From: Mycoavidus cysteinexigens | Lineage (GTDB): Bacteria > Pseudomonadota > Gammaproteobacteria > Burkholderiales > Burkholderiaceae | Assembly (NCBI RefSeq): GCF_003966915.1 | Contig: NZ_AP018150.1 | Span: forward strand, 2,294,001 to 2,358,000 | Direction: 5' to 3' | DNA length: 64,000 nt | Shown here: piece by piece, positions 1 to 7,477 of the stretch | Layout: each line of letters opens with the position of its first letter | How positions within the stretch are numbered: position 1 is the first letter of the stretch | Position numbers and translations under genes: made by a program | The notes under the pieces: model-generated | The model's database searches: none | What the model was told of the DNA's origin: nothing | Seen by the model: the letters and a program-made list of their open reading frames with translations, nothing else

Positions 1-232
1 CATTGTTATCAATCCAGCCGGCCTTACACACACCAGCGTAGCGCTACGCGATGCGTTGGTTGGCGTAGATATTCCATTTATCGAAGTACATTTATCGAAT
101 ATTCACCGCCGTGAGGCATTTAGGCATCAATCATTTCTTTCAAGTCAGGCGCTTGGCGTGATTTGCGGCTTGGGCTGGCACAGTTATCTATTTGCGCTGG
201 AATTTGCGCTTGATCAACTGAAACCTACCTAA
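1..232 (+). CDS. aroQ: 3-dehydroquinate dehydratase type II, 3' part
   Basis: The window opens inside this gene; the last 76 codons are readable, starting at base 2 and ending with TAA at 230-232. AroQ dehydrates 3-dehydroquinate to 3-dehydroshikimate in the cytosolic shikimate pathway. Visible are [17 protein letters not shown] and [19 protein letters not shown], the family motifs that contain the substrate-contacting Asn, the catalytic His region and the Glu-x-His segment. The end, [16 protein letters not shown], is also typical. It precedes accB, the usual order in Burkholderiaceae. Seen: the sequence; inferred: intact upstream part. Confidence 0.93.
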   Translation, partial: IVINPAGLTHTSVALRDALVGVDIPFIEVHLSNIHRREAFRHQSFLSSQALGVICGLGWHSYLFALEFALDQLKPT

Positions 233-292
233 TTAGTTAAATTAGTTATTATGCGCTGCTGTGGCAGCCATTATTTTCATGGGAACTTATCA

Positions 293-766
293 ATGGATTT
301 ACGTAAGCTCAAAACACTCATCGACCTAGTATCAGACTCTTGCATCTCTGAACTAGAAGTCACCGAAGGGGAAGGCAAGGTTCGGATTGTCAAAAATACA
401 GCGCCGGTTTATTTGCAAGCGCCTGGATCCATGCCACAATTCAACGCGCCAATTCAAGCCAGCGTGACTGAAGTGACGGCTAGCGCCACGCCAATGTCAA
501 ACGCAGAAGCGACGGTTAACGAGGTGGTGCAGGGTCATATCGTTCAATCTCCGATGGTAGGCACTTTCTACCGCTCCCCATCGCCAGGCGCAGATCCTTT
601 TGTGCAAATTGGCGATAGCGTCAAAGAAGGACAAACCCTGTGCATTATAGAAGCCATGAAGCTCCTCAACGAAATTGAGGCCGATAAAACAGGCATTGTG
701 AAAGAAATTCTGGCTGAGAACGGTCAACCTGTCGAATATGGGCAACGCTTGTTTGTCATTGCCTAA
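293..766 (+). CDS. accB: Biotin carboxyl carrier protein of acetyl-CoA carboxylase
   Basis: The 157-residue BCCP carries the biotin that shuttles CO2 between biotin carboxylase (AccC, next gene) and the carboxyltransferase, making malonyl-CoA for fatty-acid synthesis. The start [12 protein letters not shown] is the conserved N-terminus. An upstream in-frame ATG at 251 would add 14 residues unlike the family, so 293 is preferred. A Pro/Ala linker (about 40-75) leads to the biotinyl domain, with the biotinylation motif EAMKL (Lys123) and the preceding PMVGTFY segment. The accC start lies 16 bp downstream, so the two are co-transcribed. Confidence 0.96.
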   Translation: MDLRKLKTLIDLVSDSCISELEVTEGEGKVRIVKNTAPVYLQAPGSMPQFNAPIQASVTEVTASATPMSNAEATVNEVVQGHIVQSPMVGTFYRSPSPGADPFVQIGDSVKEGQTLCIIEAMKLLNEIEADKTGIVKEILAENGQPVEYGQRLFVIA

Positions 767-782
767 AATCCAATAATGTCAT

Positions 783-2150
783 ATGTTTGAAAAAATCTTA
801 ATTGCCAATCGCGGCGAAATTGCGCTGCGCATTCAACGCGCCTGCCGGGAGCTCGGTGTCAAAACCGTAGTTGTCTATTCTGAAGCAGACAAAGAAGCGA
901 AATATGTGCGTTTAGCCGATGAAGCCGTCTGCATTGGACCCGCTCCTTCCGCGCAATCCTATCTAAATATGCCCGCCATTATTAGCGCGGCTGAAGTTAC
1001 CGATGCTGAAGCGATCCACCCTGGCTATGGCTTTTTATCAGAAAATGCTGATTTTGCCGAGCGCGTCGAACAATCCGGCTTTACTTTTATTGGGCCACGT
1101 CCGGAAACCATTCGTTTAATGGGCGACAAAGTATCTGCCAAGCAAACCATGATTAAAGCCGGGGTGCCTTGTGTGCCAGGCTCCGAAGGCGCTTTACCTG
1201 AAGATCCGAAAGAAATCATCAAGCTTGCGCGCCAAATTACCTATCCAGTGATTATTAAAGCTGCGGGCGGAGGTGGCGGACGAGGCATGCGCGTGGTCCA
1301 TACGGAAGCCGCTCTCATTAACGCCGTCAATATGACTCGCGAAGAAGCCGGACGCGCATTCGGCAATCCTAATGTGTATATGGAAAAGTTCTTGGAGAAC
1401 CCACGCCATATCGAAATTCAAGTACTAGCCGATTCATTTAAGCACGCAATCTGGCTAGGTGAGCGCGATTGCTCAATGCAGCGACGTCACCAAAAAGTCA
1501 TCGAAGAAGCACCAGCGCCTCATATTTCGCGCCGCCTGATCGAGCGGATTGGGGATCGCTGTGTGGACGCATGTAAAAAAATGGGGTATCTCGGCGCGGG
1601 CACTTTTGAGTTTTTATACGAGAATAACGAATTCTATTTCATTGAAATGAATACGCGAGTACAGGTTGAGCACCCGGTCACAGAGATGATTACTGGGATT
1701 GACATCGTACAAGAACAAATCCGCGTGGCGGCGGGGGAAAAACTACGCTTTAAGCAACGCGAAGTGATTCTGAAAGGCCATGCGATTGAATGCCGGATCA
1801 ATGCTGAGGACGCCTATAAATTTACCCCTTCGCCCGGCCGCATAACATCCTGGCATGCGCCTGGTGGACCTGGCATTCGAGTCGATTCACATGCCTATCA
1901 CAGTTATTTTGTGCCTTCCCATTATGACTCAATGATTGGCAAAGTCATCGCCTATGGCGCCACCCGCGAGCAAGCGATTAGCCGCATGAGTATTGCGCTT
2001 TCTGAAATGGTCGTGGAAGGGATTCACACCAATATTCCGTTACACCGTGAACTGATGCTTGACGCCAAATTTGTTGAAGGCGGCACCAGCATTCATTATC
2101 TTGAAAATAAGCTCGCGGCTAAACACCAAGCGACTCTTCAAAAGGCCTAA
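783..2150 (+). CDS. accC: Biotin carboxylase subunit of acetyl-CoA carboxylase
   Basis: The 455-residue enzyme carboxylates the biotin on AccB using ATP and bicarbonate. It starts [17 protein letters not shown]. The Gly-rich ATP loop [11 protein letters not shown] lies near residues 161-171, and the metal/ATP residues sit in [16 protein letters not shown] near 285-300, the hallmark of the ATP-grasp carboxylases. Length is normal for the family (about 450). It sits between accB and prmA in an accB-accC-prmA run with short gaps, so probably one transcript. Nothing unusual was seen. Confidence 0.97.
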   Translation: MFEKILIANRGEIALRIQRACRELGVKTVVVYSEADKEAKYVRLADEAVCIGPAPSAQSYLNMPAIISAAEVTDAEAIHPGYGFLSENADFAERVEQSGFTFIGPRPETIRLMGDKVSAKQTMIKAGVPCVPGSEGALPEDPKEIIKLARQITYPVIIKAAGGGGGRGMRVVHTEAALINAVNMTREEAGRAFGNPNVYMEKFLENPRHIEIQVLADSFKHAIWLGERDCSMQRRHQKVIEEAPAPHISRRLIERIGDRCVDACKKMGYLGAGTFEFLYENNEFYFIEMNTRVQVEHPVTEMITGIDIVQEQIRVAAGEKLRFKQREVILKGHAIECRINAEDAYKFTPSPGRITSWHAPGGPGIRVDSHAYHSYFVPSHYDSMIGKVIAYGATREQAISRMSIALSEMVVEGIHTNIPLHRELMLDAKFVEGGTSIHYLENKLAAKHQATLQKA

Positions 2151-2165
2151 CTTAGAGCATTTAAC

Positions 2166-3092
2166 ATGAATCCGCAGAGCTATCGTGAACTCGTGGTGGA
2201 GCTCGCGCAAACAGATGCGCAAGCGCTTTCCGATATTCTGCTTGAGTTAGGCGCTTTATCGGTCACCCTTGAAGATGCGCACGCCGATACGCTTGACGAA
2301 AAGCCGCTGTTTGGCGAGCCGGGTTATGAGCCGACTCAGGTTGCGTGGCAACTTTCTCGGTTAAGCGTGCTCATTGCCGGGTCCGATGAAGCTGCGCTTT
2401 TGCTTAGCGCTGCCGCCAATCAACTTGGTCTGACCTCACTACCACCTTATCAGGTGCGTGAAGTACCGCAGCAAGACTGGGTACAACTGACCCAAGCGCA
2501 GTTTGAGCCGATCCCAATCGGCCAACGCATTTGGGTCGTCCCCTCCTGGCATGCATTGCCCCCAAGCGCGCCTGAAGATGCTCTGCTACTCGCCCTAGAT
2601 CCTGGGCTAGCTTTTGGCACCGGCAGTCACCCCACTACGCGCCTATGCATGGAATGGCTTGAAGCAACCGTGACGGCAGGCCATACTGTGCTTGATTACG
2701 GTTGTGGCTCTGGGATTTTGGCGATCCTGGCTAAAAAATGCGGCGCAGCGCATGTCGTTGGCATCGACATCGACCCGCAAGCAATTGCCGCGGCGCGCCG
2801 CAACAGTGAACAGAATCAAGCGGATGTTCTCTATCATCTTCCTGATGAAGCTCAACCCGCTCAATTCGATCTTGTGATCGCCAACATTTTGGCTAATCCG
2901 CTAAAACAGATGGCCTCGAGGTTATGCGCCAATATACGTCCAGGCGGGCAACTTGCACTTTCAGGCATCCTTGAGCACCAGGTAGATGAACTCATACCCT
3001 ATTATGCGCCTTGGCTTAAGTTATCGGTCTGGCGCGCCGCGGAAGGTTGGGTGTGTCTAACTGGACAACGACTTCCCGCAGATCATTTATAA
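2166..3092 (+). CDS. prmA: Ribosomal protein L11 methyltransferase
   Basis: The 308-residue SAM-dependent enzyme trimethylates ribosomal protein L11. An N-terminal L11-recognition domain is followed by the methyltransferase domain, with [15 protein letters not shown] and the SAM-binding motif [13 protein letters not shown] at about residues 140-185. The NILANPL motif contains the substrate-side Asn. The gene lies 15 bp after accC. In free-living Burkholderia a zinc-ribbon (DUF3426) gene usually comes between prmA and tpx (recalled synteny); here only 21 bp separate them, so that gene is absent from this place. Confidence 0.95.
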   Translation: MNPQSYRELVVELAQTDAQALSDILLELGALSVTLEDAHADTLDEKPLFGEPGYEPTQVAWQLSRLSVLIAGSDEAALLLSAAANQLGLTSLPPYQVREVPQQDWVQLTQAQFEPIPIGQRIWVVPSWHALPPSAPEDALLLALDPGLAFGTGSHPTTRLCMEWLEATVTAGHTVLDYGCGSGILAILAKKCGAAHVVGIDIDPQAIAAARRNSEQNQADVLYHLPDEAQPAQFDLVIANILANPLKQMASRLCANIRPGGQLALSGILEHQVDELIPYYAPWLKLSVWRAAEGWVCLTGQRLPADHL

Positions 3093-3113
3093 CGCTTCAA
3101 TCGGAGAATTACG

Positions 3114-3614
3114 ATGTCTACAGTCACTTTAGGCGGCACATCCGTCGAGATCAATGGCACTTTCCCAGCCCTACATCAAATCGCCCCTCCTTTCACGCTG
3201 ACCGGCAAAGACTTAGCTGAAGTTAAGCTGGCCGATTTCGCCGGCAAGCGTAAAATCCTGAATATTGTGCCAAGCCTGGATACCCCTGTTTGCGCAACCT
3301 CGGCGCGCACTTTTAATGAGGCGGCCAGTCAGCTTAAGAATACGCTCGTGTTGGTGATCTCAGCCGATCTGCCATTTGCGGCCGCGCGTTTTTGTAGCAC
3401 TGCCGGCATCGAACATCTGATGACACTCTCTACCTTTCGCCATCCCGAGTTCGCTCGGCAATATGGGGTCGAAATAACCAGCCCGCCACTTGCTGGCTTG
3501 ACAGCGCGCGCCGTACTCGTGCTGGATGAAAATAATCAAATTTTGCACGCGGAACGGGTCTCTGAAATTAAGCATGAACCTAACTATGAGGCCGCACTCG
3601 CCGCCTTGAGATAA
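3114..3614 (+). CDS. tpx: Thiol peroxidase (peroxiredoxin, Tpx family)
   Basis: This 166-residue atypical two-Cys peroxiredoxin reduces lipid and hydrogen peroxides with electrons from thioredoxin. The peroxidatic cysteine is Cys60 in [15 protein letters not shown] and the resolving cysteine is Cys94 in ARFCSTAG, the spacing expected for Tpx. The family start, [11 protein letters not shown], is present. A good ribosome binding site (CGGAGA) lies 6 bases before the ATG. It follows prmA by 21 bp and precedes the PfkB kinase by 4 bp. Length is standard. Confidence 0.96.
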   Translation: MSTVTLGGTSVEINGTFPALHQIAPPFTLTGKDLAEVKLADFAGKRKILNIVPSLDTPVCATSARTFNEAASQLKNTLVLVISADLPFAAARFCSTAGIEHLMTLSTFRHPEFARQYGVEITSPPLAGLTARAVLVLDENNQILHAERVSEIKHEPNYEAALAALR

Positions 3615-3618
3615 TTTT

Positions 3619-4557
3619 ATGAGCACCCTTATCTGCGGCTCGCTCGCCTATGACACACTAATGACCTTTGAGGGGCGTTTTTGCGAACATATTTTGCCGC
3701 AACAGGCGCATATTCTCAATCTTAGCTTTCTAGTCCCGACGATGCGCCGCGAATTTGGGGGGTGTGCGGGTAATATCGCTTATAGTCTGAGTGCATTAGG
3801 CGGCACTCCTTACATTATGGCTACGCTGGGCGCAATAGACGCGCAAGATTACCTTGACCATCTGGCGCAGCTTAAACTTCCAACGGATTATTTGCGCGTA
3901 CTGCCGAGCATGTATTCAGCGCAAGCTATGGTCACCACTGATCTTGAAAATAATCAGATCACGACCTTTCACGCTGGCGCAATGTTGCACGCGCACGTTA
4001 ACCAGATCAGCCAAACGCAAGGCATCACGCTTGGCATTGTAGCGCCTGATGGGGGGGACGCTATGCGCCAACATACAGAACAGTTTGCCGCGGCGGACAT
4101 TCCTTTTGTGTTTGATCCGGGTCAGGGGCTGCCGCTGTTCCAAGGCGCGGAACTACAAAAAATGATTGAACTTTCCGCCTATCTCATCCTCAACGATTAT
4201 GAAGCACAGTTATTAAGCGATAAAACCGGTTGGTCGATTGCGCAAATTGCCGCACGAGTGAAAGCGATGATTGTCACGCGTGGCGAACAAGGCGCGTTGA
4301 TTTATCATGAGGGGAATGTTATTACTCTTCCCGCCGTTCCAGTTGAGCAAGTGATTGACCCAACTGGCTGCGGTGATGCATTCCGAGGAGGAGTGCTTTA
4401 TGGGATTGAACATGGCCTAGATTGGGCTACAACCGGCCGCCTCGCTAATCTGATGGGTTCAATCAAAGCCGCTCATCAGGGCCCACAAAGCTACTCTCAC
4501 CGCTGGGAGACAATCCATGAATATTTTAAACAAACTTTTTCTTACAGCTTACAGTAA
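3619..4557 (+). CDS. PfkB-family carbohydrate/nucleoside kinase
   Basis: A 312-residue ribokinase/PfkB-fold kinase. The N-terminal substrate side is FGGCAGNIAYSLSALGG, and the C-terminal signature with catalytic Asp and anion hole is DPTGCGDAFRGGVLYG near residues 238-253. A MIVTRGEQGALIY strand precedes it. In Burkholderiaceae the orthologue commonly follows tpx and is annotated simply as a carbohydrate or adenosine kinase; the substrate cannot be read from sequence. The gene starts 4 bp after tpx, so translation is likely coupled. Confidence 0.88.
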   Translation: MSTLICGSLAYDTLMTFEGRFCEHILPQQAHILNLSFLVPTMRREFGGCAGNIAYSLSALGGTPYIMATLGAIDAQDYLDHLAQLKLPTDYLRVLPSMYSAQAMVTTDLENNQITTFHAGAMLHAHVNQISQTQGITLGIVAPDGGDAMRQHTEQFAAADIPFVFDPGQGLPLFQGAELQKMIELSAYLILNDYEAQLLSDKTGWSIAQIAARVKAMIVTRGEQGALIYHEGNVITLPAVPVEQVIDPTGCGDAFRGGVLYGIEHGLDWATTGRLANLMGSIKAAHQGPQSYSHRWETIHEYFKQTFSYSLQ

Positions 4558-4578
4558 GTAATTTTTGGGAATATATAT

Positions 4579-5055
4579 ATGAAACACGTGATTCGCATTA
4601 CAGCGGCGGCTTTGCTAGCTGGGTCCTTCGCGCTCCAGGGCTGCGCCTTACAAAGCTCGTCCGCCGATGTCTATACAGCTCGCCAGGCGCAACGTGAACA
4701 AACAGTGCGTCTAGGCACCATTGAAAGTGTGCGCGCCGTCAAGATCCAAGCTGACAATGGCCAGCCAAGCGGCTTAGGCGCTCTCGGCGGTGGCGCTTTA
4801 GGCGCAATTGCCGCCAGTAGCATCGGCGGCGGACGCGGCGCTCTGCTAACAGGCATTGCGGGAGGGCTGGGCGGCGTTGTCGCAGGCAATGCCATAGAAG
4901 GAGGCGTCGCCAAGCGTAATGGTCTGGAAATCACCGTACGCCTTGACAATGGTGATATACGCGCAATTACGCAGGAAGCAACGCCAGAGATATTTCGCGC
5001 TGGCGAACGCGTGCGCCTAGTATCAGGCAGCGGCGTTACTCGCGTCACCCACTAA
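4579..5055 (+). CDS. SlyB-like glycine-zipper outer-membrane lipoprotein
   Basis: A 158-residue lipoprotein. The signal peptide ends in a lipobox, LQGC, with the lipidated cysteine at residue 22. Residues about 67-110 form a Gly/Ala-rich glycine-zipper segment (GALGGGALGAIAASSIGGG) that could insert in or span a membrane. The C-terminal part (GLEITVRLDNGDIRAITQE) resembles SlyB/Pcp lipoproteins, which reinforce the outer membrane. It lies 21 bp after the kinase gene and is the last gene of the plus-strand run. A stem-loop follows at 5078-5115. Confidence 0.85.
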   Translation: MKHVIRITAAALLAGSFALQGCALQSSSADVYTARQAQREQTVRLGTIESVRAVKIQADNGQPSGLGALGGGALGAIAASSIGGGRGALLTGIAGGLGGVVAGNAIEGGVAKRNGLEITVRLDNGDIRAITQEATPEIFRAGERVRLVSGSGVTRVTH

Positions 5056-5077
5056 GAAACCGCTTTCTAGCGATAGA

Positions 5078-5115
5078 ATATCCCGCTGTCTGGCAAACGC
5101 CGACTAGCGGGATAT
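5078..5115 (+). terminator. Stem-loop after the SlyB-like gene
   Basis: A perfect 10-bp inverted repeat (ATATCCCGCT / AGCGGGATAT) with an 18-base loop lies 22 bases after the lipoprotein stop codon. There is no T-run behind the stem, so it is a weak intrinsic terminator at best; it may mark the transcript end or protect the 3' end. It sits between convergent genes. Confidence 0.45.
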
Positions 5116-5189
5116 AGGATCGAATCAGCATCCGATCAATTAGTGCAGTGAGCTGCCTGCAAATCAACTTACACCTACTCTGGCCAACG

Positions 5190-5873
5190 TTACGGCCGGC
5201 CACCGGTTGGAAACGGCCAAGCAGCAGTCGGATTCAGTGTAGTTTTGACGCCTGCTGTAGCGTTTGCCGGTGTAGCCGCTGAGGTTGCAGTAGTCGACTT
5301 AGTTGCCGTTGCGCTTTTTTTCGGCGTCACCGCTTTTTTAACCGTACCGACTTTTTTAGCAACGGCCGTTTTTACAGCGGTAGTTTTCTTCGCGACCGCC
5401 TTTTTAACCGCTGCGACTTTCTTAGCGACAACTTTTTTCACGGGCGCCTTTTTAGCCACAGTTTTTTTCGCTGCGACTTTTTTCACGGCAACCTTTTTAG
5501 CGACGACTTTCTTGGCCGGGGTCTTTTTTGCCACGGTTTTCTTGGCCGCAACTTTCTTGGCCGCAACTTTTTTCGCTACCACTTTCTTAGCCACAACTTT
5601 CTTGGCTGGAGCCTTCTTTGCCACTACTTTTTTCGCAGCAACTTTTTTCGCTACCACTTTCTTAGCCACAACTTTCTTGACTGGAGCCTTCTTCGCCACT
5701 ACTTTTTTCACAGTAGCTTTTTTAGCGACAGTTTTTTTAGCCGGAGCTTTTTTCACTACACTTTTCTTGGCGACCGCTTTTTGAGCTGTAGCCGTTTTCT
5801 TCACAGCAACTTTCTTTGTTGCGGGTTTAGCAGCCGTTTTTTCTACGGCAGGTTTTTTCTTAGCAGTTACCAT
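5190..5873 (-). CDS. Histone H1-like Lys/Ala-rich nucleoid protein
   Basis: A 227-residue, extremely basic protein built almost wholly from short repeats such as VVAKKVAAKKT and APAKKVVAKK, resembling the C-terminal tail of eukaryotic histone H1. Burkholderia and Bordetella (BpH1) encode such proteins, which bind and compact DNA without sequence specificity. The ATG at 5873 is chosen because AAGGAGA lies just upstream; an ATG 15 bases earlier lacks such a site. The last 40 residues are richer in Thr and Ala and end FPTGGRP. Repeat number in this family varies readily between strains. Confidence is high on class, lower on exact role. Confidence 0.87.
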   Translation of the reverse strand: MVTAKKKPAVEKTAAKPATKKVAVKKTATAQKAVAKKSVVKKAPAKKTVAKKATVKKVVAKKAPVKKVVAKKVVAKKVAAKKVVAKKAPAKKVVAKKVVAKKVAAKKVAAKKTVAKKTPAKKVVAKKVAVKKVAAKKTVAKKAPVKKVVAKKVAAVKKAVAKKTTAVKTAVAKKVGTVKKAVTPKKSATATKSTTATSAATPANATAGVKTTLNPTAAWPFPTGGRP

Positions 5874-6185
5874 TATTTTCTCCTTCAAGTTTTAGAGAAG
5901 AGTCGAACAAATAACACTCTTGATTGAGGTCCAACTTTCGCAAATGCATTTCTTATCTGCCCTCACGAAAAACGAACCATTCATCGGCGCACGCTTTCTT
6001 TTTGGCTTACGCTAATGAATACGGCTGCGCATATATGGCCTCATTTGAGCACCCTATATGCGAAAAAAATGCCGACACCCAGGCCGGCCACTGCTGAATC
6101 AATCTATTGCAAAACCGAGTGTTTTTTTTCATAAAAATCTTTGAAGGAGGTGTAATGTGTCAGGCTCAACGCCATCTTGCCTGGG
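5874..6185. other. Intergenic stretch between nrdB and the H1-like gene
   Basis: About 310 bases with no supported gene. It must hold the promoter of the H1-like gene (minus strand) and the 3' end of the nrdB transcript. No convincing -35/-10 pair and no hairpin with a T-run were recognised. A purine-rich patch, GAAGGAGG, at about 6143 on the plus strand is not followed by a reading frame of note. Confidence 0.5.
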
Positions 6186-7325
6186 TTACGATTCCCAATT
6201 AAGCGCACCGCCAGTCTGATACTCAATGACTCGCGTTTCAAAGAAATTACGCTCTTTCTTTAAATCAATCATTTCACTCATCCATGGAAAAGGATTCTCT
6301 TCTTTTGGAAAAAGCGGCTCAAGGCCAATTTGGGTACACCGTCGATTGCAAATAAAGCGTAGGTAGCTTTTAAACATTGAGGCATTCAAACCTAGCACGC
6401 CACGCGGCATTGTATCTTCAGCATAACGGTATTCGAGATCTACTGCAGTCTTAAACAGTTCGCGAATTTCTGCGTGAAATTCAGAAGTCCATAAATGCGG
6501 ATTCTCTAGTTTAATCTGGTTAATCAGATCAATGCCAAAATTACAATGTAATGATTCATCCCGCAAAATGTATTGATATTGCTCGGCCGCCCCAGTCATT
6601 TTGTTTTGCCGACCAAGAGCTAAAATCTGCGTAAAGCCAACGTAAAAGAACAGCCCTTCCATCACGCACGCAAACATAATCAGCGATTTCAGCAAGGCTT
6701 GATCTGCCGCTGGGGTGCCGGTCTTGAAAGCCGGGTCAGTCAATGTATGAATAAACGGGAGCAGAAATTCGTCTTTAGCGCGAATCGACGGAACCTCATG
6801 GTAAGCATTAAAAATTTCCCCTTCATCGAGGCCCAGCGATTCAACAATATATTGATATGCATGGGTATGAATGGCTTCTTCAAACGCTTGACGCAACAGA
6901 TATTGACGGCATTCAGGCGCGGTAATGTGGCGATAGGTCCCTAGAACAATATTATTTGCCGCCAGCGAGTCCGCTGTGACGAAAAAGCCTAGGTTCCGTT
7001 TTACTACGCGGCGCTCATCTTCAGTCAGACCATTCGGATCTTTCCATAGAGCAATGTCGCGCGACATATTAATTTCTTGCGGCATCCAGTGATTCGCGCA
7101 GCCAGACAAATATTTTTCCCAGGCCCATTTGTATTTAAACGGAACCAGTTGGTTTACATCCGTTTTGCCATTAATGATGCGCTTATCAGCAGCTCTTACA
7201 CGTGCTTGCTGATCCACTTGGCGCACTGCGCTATCCAGCGCCGGCGCGGGTGATTTTGGCGAAACAAATTGCGGCTCGCCAGTTGCGGGAGTTTTGGTCG
7301 TGATCTCTTCGTCCCAGTTAAGCAT
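6186..7325 (-). CDS. nrdB: Ribonucleoside-diphosphate reductase, beta subunit
   Basis: The 379-residue class Ia small subunit holds the di-iron centre and tyrosyl radical that start catalysis in NrdA. Di-iron ligand motifs are visible: [12 protein letters not shown] (E-x2-H) and DESLHCNFG (E-x2-H). MLNWDEE is taken as the start because GGTGGA lies 5 bases upstream; an ATG four codons earlier has no such site. The C-terminal tail, which docks on NrdA, follows IEYQTGGAL. It lies downstream of nrdA on the same strand, separated by about 150 bases that hold two strong stem-loops. Confidence 0.96.
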   Translation of the reverse strand: MLNWDEEITTKTPATGEPQFVSPKSPAPALDSAVRQVDQQARVRAADKRIINGKTDVNQLVPFKYKWAWEKYLSGCANHWMPQEINMSRDIALWKDPNGLTEDERRVVKRNLGFFVTADSLAANNIVLGTYRHITAPECRQYLLRQAFEEAIHTHAYQYIVESLGLDEGEIFNAYHEVPSIRAKDEFLLPFIHTLTDPAFKTGTPAADQALLKSLIMFACVMEGLFFYVGFTQILALGRQNKMTGAAEQYQYILRDESLHCNFGIDLINQIKLENPHLWTSEFHAEIRELFKTAVDLEYRYAEDTMPRGVLGLNASMFKSYLRFICNRRCTQIGLEPLFPKEENPFPWMSEMIDLKKERNFFETRVIEYQTGGALNWES

Positions 7326-7360
7326 AAATTCCACCATCGATATAAATCGGTTTGTACCAT

Positions 7361-7397
7361 CTTTTCACAAGGGATAAAAGAGTTCACTTGTGAAAAG
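7361..7397 (-). repeat. Inverted repeat upstream of nrdB
   Basis: CTTTTCACAAG and its exact reverse complement CTTGTGAAAAG are separated by 15 bases, giving an 11-bp perfect stem in the leader just before nrdB. It is the second of two stem-loops in the nrdA-nrdB gap. Possible roles are RNA processing, stability of the nrdB message or a protein-binding dyad; none can be decided from sequence. Confidence 0.6.
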
Positions 7398-7406
7398 CGT
7401 TTTTTT

Positions 7407-7435
7407 AGTGTTGTATGCAACTTGCATACAACACT
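7407..7435 (-). repeat. Perfect 13-bp hairpin downstream of nrdA
   Basis: AGTGTTGTATGCA and its exact reverse complement flank a 3-base loop. It begins 43 bases after the nrdA stop codon on the minus strand. On that strand it is followed by a run of A, not T, so it is not a normal Rho-independent terminator. It more likely blocks 3' exonucleases or sets the NrdA:NrdB ratio (inference). Confidence 0.65.
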
Positions 7436-7477
7436 TCTATGCACCTAAGTGGCTCGTGAAAATGCGCGCGCCATTTT

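Noticed and set aside
5245-5784. A 179-residue plus-strand frame rich in Phe, Ala and Thr
   Set aside because: It is the antisense reading of the Lys/Ala repeats of the H1-like protein and has no start site or family match.
7407-7435. Rho-independent terminator for nrdA
   Set aside because: On the transcribed strand the hairpin is followed by A, not T; the T-run lies on the wrong side.
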